From Nostoc carneum NIES-2107 (GTDB taxonomy: Bacteria > Cyanobacteriota > Cyanobacteriia > Cyanobacteriales > Nostocaceae): a stretch of DNA of 64,000 nt. Under the pieces are notes generated by a model. It searched no databases. It had not been told where the DNA came from and saw nothing but the letters and a program-made list of their open reading frames with translations. Both the position numbers and the translations under genes were made by a program. The stretch covers positions 3,058,899 through 3,122,898 of the forward strand of contig AP018180.1 in NCBI GenBank assembly GCA_002368155.1, read 5' to 3'. The number at the start of each line of letters is the position of its first letter. Position 1 is the first letter of the stretch. Shown here one piece after another: positions 1 through 8,802 of the stretch.

Positions 1-253
1 CACAGGCGATCGCTTGTTGTAACTGCTGAACGTTAAATAGCGTACCAGTACCAATTGTACAGTTGGGTAATTCTGAGCGGAGTTGGCTAATTAATTGCCC
101 AGCGCGATCGCTATTCCAAGTAATCTCAATCAGCTGCATTCCCCCAGATGCGGCTGTCAAAGCCATTTGCTTTGCCAATTCCATCTTTGACGCACGAATA
201 ACTGCGATCGCGCGGTGTTGTCGCAATTTTGATAACCAAGCTTTATTTGTCAT
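1..253 (-). CDS. eda: KDPG/KHG aldolase, N-terminal part (3' end outside window)
   Basis: The reverse strand reads MTNKAWLSKLRQHRAIAVIR and continues open to the window edge (84 codons). It matches the N-terminal half of 2-dehydro-3-deoxy-phosphogluconate aldolase: the RAIAVIR strand, the GGMQLIEITW segment carrying the family's catalytic Glu, and the GTGTL strand. The enzyme cleaves KDPG to pyruvate and glyceraldehyde 3-phosphate in the Entner-Doudoroff route. The Schiff-base lysine lies beyond the window. The only usable ATG is at 253, inside the last unit of a TGACAAA heptamer array, and no Shine-Dalgarno sequence precedes it. Family assignment is from recognised sequence; the start is inferred. 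Confidence 0.85.
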   Translation of the reverse strand, partial: MTNKAWLSKLRQHRAIAVIRASKMELAKQMALTAASGGMQLIEITWNSDRAGQLISQLRSELPNCTIGTGTLFNVQQLQQAIAC

Positions 254-320
254 TTGTCATTTGTTATTTGTCATTGGGTAGTTGGTAATGGGTAATTGGT
301 AATTGGTGTTGGGTATTTGG
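241..320. repeat. Heptameric short tandem repeats (STRR)
   Basis: On the plus strand units of the type ATTTGTC (reverse TGACAAA) run into GGGTAATTGG- and GGTAATTGGTGTTGGG-type units. This is the STRR class known from heterocystous cyanobacteria. The array lies directly upstream of the aldolase gene and contributes its ATG. Confidence 0.85.
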
Positions 321-510
321 TGTTTGTTATTCATTATTTCTCCCCCTGCTCCCTGCCTCATTTCCTCTGCAACTACAAACATTAATGGCTGATGCCTAGC
401 TTGCTTCTTCAACCAAGCTATGGCATATTTTTATAAAGTTCTTTATTCCTATCGATTTACCGTAGTTTTTAGAGAGCTGATTGATTTTAGGGTTTAGAGG
501 AGTTATCAAA

Positions 511-810
511 ATGGCAATGTTGAGTAATAAGCCCTTGGGCATCTTAGAACAGCAAAACACAGCAACGTCCGAGGAAATCATAATTCACGCTTCTCAGCAT
601 ATCAATCAAGGTAGCTTGTGGAGTCTTGTGAGAATCGCTGGTGCAGCAGTACAAAAATTGTGGTGGTATGGTAAAGCATACGGAACGATTTTTAGTGTGA
701 TGCTGCTGACCTTGGTGAGTATGATTTTCTTAGGTTTTCATTGGTATTCCCGCAAGCTACTTTCAGGTTTCAATATTGCTAAAGAAACAGTAGAATCTAC
801 TAGTAAATAA
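511..810 (+). CDS. Small single-pass membrane protein, unknown function
   Basis: A 99-residue protein starting MAMLSNKPLG. The ATG at 511 is chosen over an upstream in-frame TTG (481) because AGAGGAG at 496-502 sits 8 bases before it. Residues about 58-78 (GTIFSVMLLTLVSMIFLGFHW region) form one hydrophobic membrane segment, preceded by an amphipathic stretch rich in Trp and Tyr. No domain is recognised. One base separates its stop from the TTG start of the next gene, so the two are probably co-transcribed and translationally coupled. Function unknown; it could anchor or partner the downstream PhnD-like protein, but that is inference from adjacency only. Confidence 0.7.
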   Translation: MAMLSNKPLGILEQQNTATSEEIIIHASQHINQGSLWSLVRIAGAAVQKLWWYGKAYGTIFSVMLLTLVSMIFLGFHWYSRKLLSGFNIAKETVESTSK

Positions 811-811
811 G

Positions 812-1612
812 TTGAAAAAATTACAAGCTATTTCCTATTTAGCTCCCAATTGGTTTGATTTCTACGAAGCAGTTTTGGCTTATTTGGATCGGGTTTTGGG
901 AGCAGAAACGCAATTAAAGCAGGGTGAATGCGATCCTTTATTAGATCCGCTGATTTTAAAAGACCAACTAGACCTAGCTTTTATTTGTGGATTACCTCTG
1001 ATTCGTTACTCTCAGATAGTGCTGGATCAGTTGCAGCCTGTAGTTGCACCTGTGATGCAAGCACCGCGTTATCGCAACCGCCCAATTTACTTTTCAGATG
1101 TCATAGTCAATGCTGATAGCGATGTCATCAAGTTTGATGATTTAGCTGGTAAAACGGTGTGCTACAACGATCCAGGTTCTAACAGCGGCTATAATCTGCT
1201 GCGTCATCGCTTGTTACAGGGAAGATATCCCCAACCATTTTTTAGCAAAGCTATACAATCAGGTTCTCACCAAAATTCTATTCGCTGGGTAGCACTAGGA
1301 AAGGTTGATTGTGCGGCTATTGATAGTGTGGTACTAGAACAAGAATTACAGGATTTCCCCGAGTTATATCAATACTTGCGCGTAGTCGAGGCACTCGGCC
1401 CCTGTCCCATGCCGCCTTTGGTTGCAGCCCAGCATTTGGGGAAATCTCTAATTCAGGAGATACAGTTAGCTTTGCTTGAGCCGGATGCTGAACTACAGAC
1501 AGCAATGCAACGAGTGGGAGTTAAGCATTTTGCGGCAGTGGAGCTAGCAGATTATAACGCGATCGCTGATATCTACAATGCCGCTCTCAAAGCAGGCTAT
1601 GAGTCTTTGTGA
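812..1612 (+). CDS. PhnD-like substrate-binding protein without signal peptide
   Basis: A 266-residue protein resembling the phosphate/phosphonate ABC transporter binding-protein family (PhnD, type 2 periplasmic fold). The pattern is typical: an N-terminal strand followed by a helix (ISYLAPNWFDFYEAVLAYL), LDLAFICGLP in the first lobe, then the hinge segment DDLAGKTVCYNDPGSNSGYN, a G-rich ligand loop, and KVDCAAIDSVV in the second lobe. No signal peptide or lipobox is visible, so it is probably cytoplasmic, and no permease or ATPase gene is next to it. It starts with TTG at 812, one base after the preceding stop. The ligand cannot be told from sequence. Confidence 0.75.
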   Translation: MKKLQAISYLAPNWFDFYEAVLAYLDRVLGAETQLKQGECDPLLDPLILKDQLDLAFICGLPLIRYSQIVLDQLQPVVAPVMQAPRYRNRPIYFSDVIVNADSDVIKFDDLAGKTVCYNDPGSNSGYNLLRHRLLQGRYPQPFFSKAIQSGSHQNSIRWVALGKVDCAAIDSVVLEQELQDFPELYQYLRVVEALGPCPMPPLVAAQHLGKSLIQEIQLALLEPDAELQTAMQRVGVKHFAAVELADYNAIADIYNAALKAGYESL

Positions 1613-1994
1613 GAATTATGACACCCCTATGGAATTTTCTTAATAATTTTTTAGTGCGTATATAGTACAATTGTATTGTATATTGTTCTCAAATCGCGTT
1701 CCAGAGTAAATCCCTCAGCACTCCACTGGGGGATTTTATTTGAGAATAGTTGCTTGATAGTTGCAGTTCAGTATTCATGGGAAGGAATTAAGGGACTTCC
1801 AACTAAAAAATATACGGTCGCTAGGGTAGTAGAGGGAGCAGAGGAAGCAGGGGAGCAGAGGGAGAGAAAGAATTTGCTCAATATCTTCCCCCTTGCTGAT
1901 TGAATAATTTAATTTCTGGAAGTCCCTAAGCTCATAAGTTCCTCAAATTTTCTGTATAAATTAGTAATCTTCAGTCAATAAAATAATTGTTTTT
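1613..1994. other. Intergenic spacer with low-complexity purine repeat
   Basis: No gene supported. Around 1835-1870 there is a run of GGGAGCAGAGGAAGCAGGG-type units, the same low-complexity family seen elsewhere in the window. The direct words GGACTTCCA (1793) and its reverse complement form TGGAAGTCC (1917) enclose this segment, suggesting an inserted or hairpin-forming block. Confidence 0.5.
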
Positions 1995-2444
1995 ATGTGG
2001 TTAAAAATTTTACGGTCACAGAAAATTTTGGTATCGTCGGTTTTTGTCATGATGGGAATTACCTCTGCAAGTTATGCTCAAACAGTTCCCGAAAGCTTTG
2101 TGACTCCTAGCGGTAATATCCGGTGCATAGTTGTAGGCGAAAACAAAGATTCCCTGCGCTGCGAAATTAACAGTGGACTCAAGCCTATACCGCCTCAACC
2201 TTATCCTCATTATTGTGAATATGATTGGGGAGGAGGGTTTTTACTATCTGAGTCTGGTAAACCTGAAATTCTCTGTATCAGTGATACCTTTGAGGCTAAT
2301 TACAAATTATCTTACGGCAGTAGTTGGAAACAAGGAAATTTCAATTGTTTATCGCAGCGCACTGGGCTGACTTGTACTAATGCTAGCGGTAATGGTTTCT
2401 TTCTCAGTCGTGAACGCTGGAAAATCATCAGCGGCGATCAATGA
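1995..2444 (+). CDS. Secreted DUF6636-type protein
   Basis: A 149-residue protein with a signal peptide: Lys/Arg-containing start, hydrophobic core (ILVSSVFVMMGITSASYA) and likely cleavage after SYA at about residue 28. The mature part has the DUF6636 signature, FVTPSGNIRC near its start and GLTCTNASGNGFFLSRE at its end, with six cysteines in the mature part that may form disulfides. Such proteins are found in the periplasm or outside the cell; their role is unknown. It stands alone on the plus strand with no partner gene nearby. Confidence 0.75.
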   Translation: MWLKILRSQKILVSSVFVMMGITSASYAQTVPESFVTPSGNIRCIVVGENKDSLRCEINSGLKPIPPQPYPHYCEYDWGGGFLLSESGKPEILCISDTFEANYKLSYGSSWKQGNFNCLSQRTGLTCTNASGNGFFLSRERWKIISGDQ

Positions 2445-2474
2445 ACAATATTAGCGATCGCATTGATGCTTTAC

Positions 2475-2503
2475 GGATGCGTTACGCTATCGCTAACGCA
2501 TCC
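2475..2503. repeat. Perfect hairpin repeat downstream of secreted protein
   Basis: GGATGCGTTA (2475-2484) and TAACGCATCC (2494-2503) form a 10-bp perfect stem with a 9-base loop. This is a dispersed palindrome type common in Nostocales spacers. It could act as a transcription end for the gene ending at 2444, though no T-run follows. Confidence 0.7.
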
Positions 2504-3028
2504 TACATGAACTAATTTTTGTTGTGCCGAAAATTAATTTTCTCACGCAACCTTAGATTATATTTATTTCAATCTATATTGATACAACGCTGGAACACAA
2601 CAGAAAAATGATATATACTGAGTTATATTTTAAATAAATATAATTAATTTAAATCATAAATTAAAAGGAGTAACAAAGTGGTAAAACTTCAAATAACTCA
2701 TATTAAAAGGAAATTAAACGAAACTTTTAAAAGTGTAATAGACTTATCAGATTGCCAACAAAAGCCTGAAGCAGAAAGGGAAAAAGTTTTTCTTTCTAGA
2801 AGTTATGCAGCCTATAGCTTAATGAGCCTTGCATCAGCAGAACCCGAAATTTCTGCTCAAGCAATTGTTGATGGGTATAGGGATAATGGGATTGATGCCA
2901 TCTACTATGATGAAAATGAAAAAGTTTTTTGGATTGTTCAGTCAAAATGGATGGAATCAGGCAATGGAGAGCCAGATACAGGTGAGATACATAAATTTAT
3001 TCGTGGCATAAAAGACTTATAGCGTTTC

Positions 3029-3631
3029 TCAGTCTGGTGAAGTACAGTAGCAACAATGGGTAAACCAATTATAAATATCATTCAATGAAACTTGATTAAA
3101 AGCAGTTTCAATCGCTTTTGCTAAATCTGGATAACTTCTAGCTCCAATAGAACGGAGTAGATTTTTAACTTTTGACCAACAATTTTCTATTGGCGAAAAA
3201 TCAGGAGAATATGGTGGTAAATAAATCAATTTTGCTCCGGCGGACTCGATTAGTTTTTCAACCTCTTTGCCTTTATGAATTGAGCAATTGTCCATGACTA
3301 CGTAGGCACCCTCCCACAGTTTTGGAACTAATTTTTGAGAAATATAAGCTTCAAATGTCAGCCCGTCAGTTGCACCTAAAATGCTATATTGACTAATCAA
3401 ACCACAAAGACCAATTGCACCAATTATAGAGACATTTTTACTACGCTTCTGAGGTCGTGAGCCATGCGCTCTTTTACCCTTTTTGGCACGGGCTGAATGT
3501 CTTATTAAAGATAGATTAGCTCCTGCTTCGTCAAGAAATATAAGGTTTTCAGTGGGTATACCATTAATTTTAAGCCAAAATTCTACTCTTAATGATTGAA
3601 CTCTTTCAGTCTCTTTTTCGTCAGCGTGCAA
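3029..3631 (-). CDS. IS630 transposase, C-terminal frame (DDE domain)
   Basis: A 200-residue frame carrying the DDE catalytic domain: LIFLDEAG (first Asp), YVVMDNCSIHKG (second Asp) and YSPDFSPIENCWSKVK (Glu). It overlaps the HTH frame by 43 bases. It has no good start of its own (only TTG at 3631), so it is most likely made by -1 frameshifting at the A9 run. The fused junction reads KKKTLHADE, the usual IS630 sequence at that place. Confidence 0.9.
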   Translation of the reverse strand: MHADEKETERVQSLRVEFWLKINGIPTENLIFLDEAGANLSLIRHSARAKKGKRAHGSRPQKRSKNVSIIGAIGLCGLISQYSILGATDGLTFEAYISQKLVPKLWEGAYVVMDNCSIHKGKEVEKLIESAGAKLIYLPPYSPDFSPIENCWSKVKNLLRSIGARSYPDLAKAIETAFNQVSLNDIYNWFTHCCYCTSPD

Positions 3632-3984
3632 TGTTTTTTTTTGACGCTGATTTCCATTTTTTTGAGCATTCGGTCTACTGTAGCGATACTAATCGTTATC
3701 CCTATTTTATCAAAGAGGCTCTCACGAATTTCTTCCAAAGTGGCATCGTTCTTGGCTTCTACTATTTCAAAAAGAACATCCAATTGTTCCTCATTTAACT
3801 TTGGTGGAGTTTGCTTAGTTCTGGTTTTTGGAGCAATATTGTTTGTTTCTCTATATTGTTTTAGTAGTTTCTCAATAAAACTTAAACTGACACAAAATCT
3901 TTTGGCTAAATCACGTTGTGATATTTCACCTATCTTATAGGTATCAAATATTTTTTGGCGAAAGTCTAGGGAATATGGTTTCAT
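3589..3984 (-). CDS. IS630 transposase, N-terminal frame (helix-turn-helix)
   Basis: A 131-residue product starting MKPYSLDFRQKIFDTYKIGE, with a winged/HTH DNA-binding region (SQRDLAKRFCVSLSFIEKLL) and a second helical part (ATLEEIRESLFDKIG). It ends EFNH shortly after a run of nine A on the coding strand (plus-strand T run 3634-3642). At that run a -1 slip would join it to the DDE frame and give one continuous transposase of about 330 residues, as in many IS630 elements. Confidence 0.88.
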   Translation of the reverse strand: MKPYSLDFRQKIFDTYKIGEISQRDLAKRFCVSLSFIEKLLKQYRETNNIAPKTRTKQTPPKLNEEQLDVLFEIVEAKNDATLEEIRESLFDKIGITISIATVDRMLKKMEISVKKKHCTLTKKRLKEFNH

Positions 3985-5484
3985 TTTTATACTTGAGGAG
4001 ATGCTCAGATTTAATCTTACAGTCTAAGTTATAAGCGTACTCCACTAGCCTGAGAAACGCTATAATCGAGTTTAATTTTAATAAATTTAATCAAAAGATT
4101 AAAAATAAACAATCTTTAATAGAAAATTCTCTAGGGGATTATAACGTTAAAATAAAGATAATCTTAGCTTATTCTGGTTCAAAATTAGGTGACAATAACC
4201 GTAGTCTTATATCAGATTTTATTGAGGAAAATAATGAAGCAAGTGATTTATTTGCTTGGGAGATTTTTTCTTTGGCTGAAGCACATAAAGCATTATCAGC
4301 AAGCTTAGAAGGTCAAGATATAAATGCAGATTTAAATTTAACAAGCTGGGGTCAGATAGAAGAACCATACCAAGCAATATATGGACAAATTGATGCACAA
4401 ACTTTAGCTGAGTTGTGGCTAGATAACGGAGAACGTTTGTTCTCAAAGAATATTCGTAGTTTTGTTGGTTTAAGTGATGTCAATGATAATATCCAAGATA
4501 CTCTATTAAGCAATCCCCAAACATTTTTATATTTAAATAATGGAATTACAGTTTTGTGCCATAAGATAAATAAAAAGCCTATGGGAGGTGCGGATAAGTC
4601 TATTGGATATTTTTATTGTGAAGGGCTATCTATTGTAAATGGAGCACAGACAGTCGGGACGATAGGGAATACTTATAAAAAAAATTATGAAAAAGTTAAT
4701 CAAGCTAAAGTTTTTATAAAACTAATTTCTTTAGAGAATTGTCCTCCAAATTTTTCTCTTACAATAACAAAAGCTACTAATACTCAGAACAAAGTAGAAA
4801 ATCGTGATTTTATATCATTAGATCCACTACAGGAAAAAATCAAGATAGACTTTGCTTTAGCTGGGATTAATTACTCTTACAAAAGAAACGATCATAAATC
4901 ACCAGTAGATAGTAATAACTGTAGTTTTGAAGAAGCCATTGTAGCGCTAGCTTGCAGTTTAGAGGAAATACGCTATACACTTATGGCGAAAGATAAAATA
5001 GGAAAACTATGGGAAGATGTTAACAAACCTCCTTATACTGAGCTCTTCCACGAAAAAGTTGTGGTAAATACTATTTGGCGAAAGATCCAAATAATGCGTG
5101 CTTTGGATATTAAACTCACACAAAGGCAGAATAGTAATGTCGATAGAGAGAAAGGTACTTGTATATACGGCAATAGATTTATTCTACATATGGTATTCAC
5201 TTATGTAGGAATAAATAAATTATTTATCGATGAGTCAGAGTTTGAAAAGTATTTAGAAAAGCAACTTTGCTATTTGATAGATAATATAATTGATAAAACA
5301 TTGGAGATATTAAATAGCAAATATGCTCAAAAGTCTGTTTATCAATTCTTTAGAAATCTAGAAAATTATAAATCTTTAAAAGAATTAGTATTACAAGATT
5401 TACCTATTACTTAGAATCTGAAAGCTTCCGAAACATGCACAACCTTTATTTTAGAGTTAAATTTAAACTTTTATTTTTAATCTT

Positions 5485-7767
5485 CTAAGTACTTATTTGA
5501 GAATTTACCTGGCGGATAGGAATCTGAACTAGAATTTCTGTTCCCTTACCAGGGGTGGAAAAACACTCTAATTTACCGCCATGTTTTTCTGTAATTATTT
5601 GATAGCTGATTGACATTCCCATACCTGTGCCCTTACCGACAGGTTTTGTAGTGAAGAACGGGTCAAAAATATGCTGAATGACGGATTCTGTCATTCCTAA
5701 GCCGTTGTCTGCGATCGCAATTTTAATCCAATCGGAATCAAGGACTGCGGTGGAGATGGTAATTTGGCTGGGATTGGCTGGAATTTCCCCAAGTGTGTGG
5801 TGAGTGTTGGCTTCTTCTATGGCATCGATGGCGTTTGCCAGAATATTCATCAATACTTGATTGAGTTGCCCAGGATAACACTCGACTAGCGGTAAGGTAG
5901 CATAATCTCGGATGACTGCGATCGCCACAGCACCAGGTTCAGGTTGTAAGCGATGATGCAAAATTAGCAATGTGCTTTCAATACCTTCATGAATATCAAC
6001 CTCTTTAATTTCCGCTTCGTCTAGGCGGGAGAAGTTTCGCAGAGATTTGACAATTTCGCGGATGCGTTCAGTTCCCAATTTCATGGAGGTGAGTAACTTC
6101 AGCAAATCTTCGCTGACAAATTCTAAATCTATATCGGCAATTTTTTCTGCGATCGCTGATGTAGGGTTGGGATATTCGCTTTGGTATAGTTGCACTAACT
6201 CTAGTAAACTCTCCGTATAATCATGGACAAAATCGACGTTACCATGAATAAAATTAACCGGATTATTGATTTCATGGGCAACGCCTGCAACCATTTGCCC
6301 TAAGCTGGACATTTTTTCGGATTGAATCATTCGCGCTTGGGTTTGTTGGAGTTCTTGGAGAGTATTTGTTAAATCCGCAGTGCGTTCTTCTACGCGATGT
6401 TCTAATTGTTCATTGGTTTGTGCTAAAGCCTGAAATGATTCTTGCAATTGCTGCGCCATGTAGTTGAAAGCACGAGCCAGAATATCTAATTCGCGGACAT
6501 TTGAGGAAGCAACATTTTGATCCAATTTACCATTAGCGATCGCCTCTGCTGCTTGACTTAGTCGTAAAATTGGTTGAGCAATCCGCTTAGAAGTAGAAAT
6601 TGCAATAATTGTGGCAATGACCAAAGCCCCCAAACACAACATCATAGTTGTACGATTGTGGGCATGAATTTGAGACATAAAATCGGATTCGGGTACAGCC
6701 ACAACCACCAGCCAGTCTAAACCGTACTTGTCTCGCCACGGCTTGATTTGAAGAAACTGTTTTTCTCCATTGAAAACAATATTAAACTCTTGCTGATTCT
6801 GGATTGCTTGCAGAGTATGAAACCGCTTTTGCAAGCCTTGTGCGACAGTGCGAATCAGGCGATCGGGAATGTTGAAGGCGCTGTATCGTTCTACCTGGTT
6901 ATTTACCTTGTACAAGATGGGAAAATTACCAGAACTCCCAACCAACTTACCATTACGCTCAATAATAAACACCTGCCCAGCAGGGCTAACTTTGAGGTGA
7001 CGCAGAAAATCACTAATACTAGTTAATGCCAAATCGATACTTGTAACGCCCAGCAACTTGCGGTTGTTGTCATAGAATGGAGCCGCAGCAGAAACCGCAA
7101 TGTAATAGTCCAGCCCATTATCTAAAGAATTATCCTGCCTTTGCAGTGCTTTTCCAGCCTCAGTAAATTGGGAATTACGAATTTCCGCCGCTTTAATCTT
7201 ACTCCAGGTCAACTTGCCTGCGGCGACGGTATCTTTATACCAAGGCTCAGTTAACGGATTAAAATCATAGCTTTGTAACCGTTTAGCGCGCCTACCTTGA
7301 GCGTCAGCAACATAGTCGGAAGCTTTACCGCTGCTCAAGTTTTCATAGAGTACTAGGTCAACTCCTTTAATCCAACGTCCTGCGCCAGCTTCTCTTTTAT
7401 CGATTAAACTATAGCCCACATAGCTGAGATGAGGAAAAGCTTTAGCTTGTCTCCAAAAATAATGTCCGCTAGCTATGGGATCGTTGAGATTTAATTCGCG
7501 ATTAGCGATCGCATCTACATTTATTTGGGTTAATTGAATTGGTAACGCCAAATACATATCCAGGCGATCATCAACCTGCTGACCAGCTTTATCAATTAAC
7601 TGTTCAGCCAGATTGTTCACAGCTTTTTGACTATTTTTAAATGAGAGATACCCAACTAATCCCACAGCCGCGAAAATTTGCAGTACAAAGGGCACAATGA
7701 GAATTAAGTTGAGTTGTATCCGGTTATTTGATTTGAGAAGGTGCTTGTTGGCAGAGTTCAAGGACAT
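5485..7767 (-). CDS. Membrane sensor histidine kinase (Cache-HAMP-HisKA-HATPase)
   Basis: A 760-residue kinase. Membrane segments lie at about residues 20-42 and 375-395, enclosing a large extracytoplasmic double-Cache-like domain with the FNPLTEPWYKDTV and YYIAVSAAAPFYD motifs. A HAMP linker (KRIAQPILRLSQAAEAIANG) and coiled coil (about 435-490) follow. The transmitter has the phosphorylated His in GVAHEINNPVNF, an N box (NQVLMNILANAIDAI), an intact G1 box (ADNGLGM), an F box (FDPFFTTKPVGKGTGMG) and a final GKGTEI. Its transmitter closely resembles that of the kinase at 24419, suggesting a paralogue. No response regulator gene is adjacent. Ligand unknown. Confidence 0.9.
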   Translation of the reverse strand: MSLNSANKHLLKSNNRIQLNLILIVPFVLQIFAAVGLVGYLSFKNSQKAVNNLAEQLIDKAGQQVDDRLDMYLALPIQLTQINVDAIANRELNLNDPIASGHYFWRQAKAFPHLSYVGYSLIDKREAGAGRWIKGVDLVLYENLSSGKASDYVADAQGRRAKRLQSYDFNPLTEPWYKDTVAAGKLTWSKIKAAEIRNSQFTEAGKALQRQDNSLDNGLDYYIAVSAAAPFYDNNRKLLGVTSIDLALTSISDFLRHLKVSPAGQVFIIERNGKLVGSSGNFPILYKVNNQVERYSAFNIPDRLIRTVAQGLQKRFHTLQAIQNQQEFNIVFNGEKQFLQIKPWRDKYGLDWLVVVAVPESDFMSQIHAHNRTTMMLCLGALVIATIIAISTSKRIAQPILRLSQAAEAIANGKLDQNVASSNVRELDILARAFNYMAQQLQESFQALAQTNEQLEHRVEERTADLTNTLQELQQTQARMIQSEKMSSLGQMVAGVAHEINNPVNFIHGNVDFVHDYTESLLELVQLYQSEYPNPTSAIAEKIADIDLEFVSEDLLKLLTSMKLGTERIREIVKSLRNFSRLDEAEIKEVDIHEGIESTLLILHHRLQPEPGAVAIAVIRDYATLPLVECYPGQLNQVLMNILANAIDAIEEANTHHTLGEIPANPSQITISTAVLDSDWIKIAIADNGLGMTESVIQHIFDPFFTTKPVGKGTGMGMSISYQIITEKHGGKLECFSTPGKGTEILVQIPIRQVNSQIST

Positions 7768-7988
7768 GATTTGAGCAAGAGTCTGGCATCATATTGCAAC
7801 AAAGGCTGGCCATATATTGCCCAAATCCCTACGGAAAACACCGATAATAGCAAAGTGCGATCGCTATCTCAACAAATTGAGCAGTGTAGCCCAATTATGA
7901 TAAATACAGTTAAGCAAATTAAAGTTATTGGAAATAAGGAATACGCAACTTACAATCATGCTGTTTGCCAGGAGCTAGGATTACTTTC

Positions 7989-8231
7989 ATGAAATTAGAC
8001 CGCATTACCAGCAATCCCAATCGCATGAATGGACAGCCATGCATTCGTAATCTTCGTCTCACAGTTCGTCGAGTAATTGAACTACTAGCAATTTACCCCG
8101 ATCGGCAAGAATTACGCCAAGAGTTTCCAGAACTGGAAGATGAAGATATTCAACAAGCCTTAATTTTTGCATCTTCCTATTTGGATGATCGCATTATTGA
8201 TCTACCCATCAACTATGAAACTGTTGCTTGA
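7989..8231 (+). CDS. DUF433 antitoxin
   Basis: An 80-residue protein starting MKLDRITSNPNRMNGQPCIR, the typical DUF433 opening, with a helical C-terminal part (LEDEDIQQALIFASSYLDD). The ATG at 7989 is preferred over an upstream in-frame start because AGGA lies 8 bases before it. DUF433 proteins usually act as VapB-type antitoxins beside a DUF5615 PIN-like toxin, and that partner overlaps its 3' end by 17 bases. Probably autoregulated as an operon, by family precedent. Confidence 0.85.
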   Translation: MKLDRITSNPNRMNGQPCIRNLRLTVRRVIELLAIYPDRQELRQEFPELEDEDIQQALIFASSYLDDRIIDLPINYETVA

Positions 8232-8589
8232 TCAGGGATTGCCATACTCTACAGCAGCTTTGTTACGTGAGGCAGGTATCGATACCATTCATGTAGGTGA
8301 AATTGATATGTCCGTAGCCGAAGATACAGAAATCCTTCAAAGAGCTAGAGAAGAAGGACGTGTTGTAGTTACAGTCGATGCAGATTTTCATACATTATTG
8401 GTAATTGATGAAGCAACTTCTCCCTCAGTTATTCGCATTAGGATTGAAAAGTTACGCGCTCATGCTTTAAAAGATTTGCTGCTAACAGTCATCGCTGAGT
8501 GTCAAGAAGATTTAGAACAGGGTTCAGCTATTACAGTTGAACCCAATCGCATTCGTATTCGTCGTTTACCCTTGTTACCTAATAGGTAA
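8215..8589 (+). CDS. DUF5615 PIN-like toxin
   Basis: A 124-residue protein starting MKLLLDQGLPYSTAALLREAG, the DUF5615 (Mut7-C/PIN-like) pattern. Acidic residues expected for the nuclease core are in LLLDQGLP, EDTEILQRA and VVTVDADFH. It overlaps the antitoxin gene by 17 bases, so it is translated from the same message. PIN-domain toxins cut RNA; activity here is inferred from family. Confidence 0.85.
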   Translation: MKLLLDQGLPYSTAALLREAGIDTIHVGEIDMSVAEDTEILQRAREEGRVVVTVDADFHTLLVIDEATSPSVIRIRIEKLRAHALKDLLLTVIAECQEDLEQGSAITVEPNRIRIRRLPLLPNR

Positions 8590-8802
8590 ACTTTCTTTAA
8601 AAAGATACAGTATTAGCCACTTACATAAACACTATTGTATTTATTTTGACTACTGCATAGCGGTAGCAGTTAAGACCCACACTTGGGAACTAGTAACTGA
8701 TGTCTCTGCTGTTTTCTTCTAAGATGCTTGTAGGGATGATGCATCTATAACAGATGTGCCATCAACCACTGATTTTGAGACTAACATAAGGAGAAAAAAC
8801 TT

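Larger units (their letters stand above)
3022..4060 (-). mobile_element. Complete IS630-family insertion sequence (1039 bp)
   Basis: The ends are inverted repeats of 24 bases with 3 mismatches: GCGTTTCTCAGTCTGGTGAA... at 3022 and, read on the other strand from 4060, GCGTTTCTCAGGCTAGTGGA.... Both ends are flanked by TA (3020-3021 and 4061-4062), the target of IS630/Tc1-mariner elements. It carries a transposase in two overlapping frames on the minus strand. Both ends and the reading frames look intact, so it may be recent and still active. Confidence 0.92.
2678..5414 (+). pseudogene. AIPR-family (abortive infection) gene interrupted by IS630 element
   Basis: The 5' part (2678-3019, GTG start, AAAGGAG 7 bases before it) encodes 114 residues and then meets a TAG made by the inserted element. 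The 3' part is open from 4062 to 5414 (about 450 residues), so the intact protein would be about 565 residues, fitting the AIPR family. Recognisable AIPR features are NGITVLCH, GLSIVNGAQTVGTI, ATNTQNKVENRDFISLD and LQEKI. The N-terminal fragment carries GIDAIYYDENEKVFWIVQSK, which looks like an Mrr-type PD-(D/E)XK core (D...QxK); that nuclease reading is inference. AIPR proteins are linked to phage resistance. This copy is very probably inactive. Confidence 0.85.

Noticed and set aside
63-281. Plus-strand open frame of 72 codons at the window start
   Set aside because: Antisense to the aldolase gene and ends in heptamer repeats.
1676-1903. Open frame in the spacer after the PhnD-like gene
   Set aside because: Its C-terminal third is encoded by the low-complexity GGGAGCAGAGG repeat and the rest has no recognisable coding character.
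7741-7992. Open frame between the sensor kinase and the DUF433 gene
   Set aside because: It begins inside the start region of the divergent kinase gene, resembles no family and overlaps the likely promoters of both flanking transcripts.
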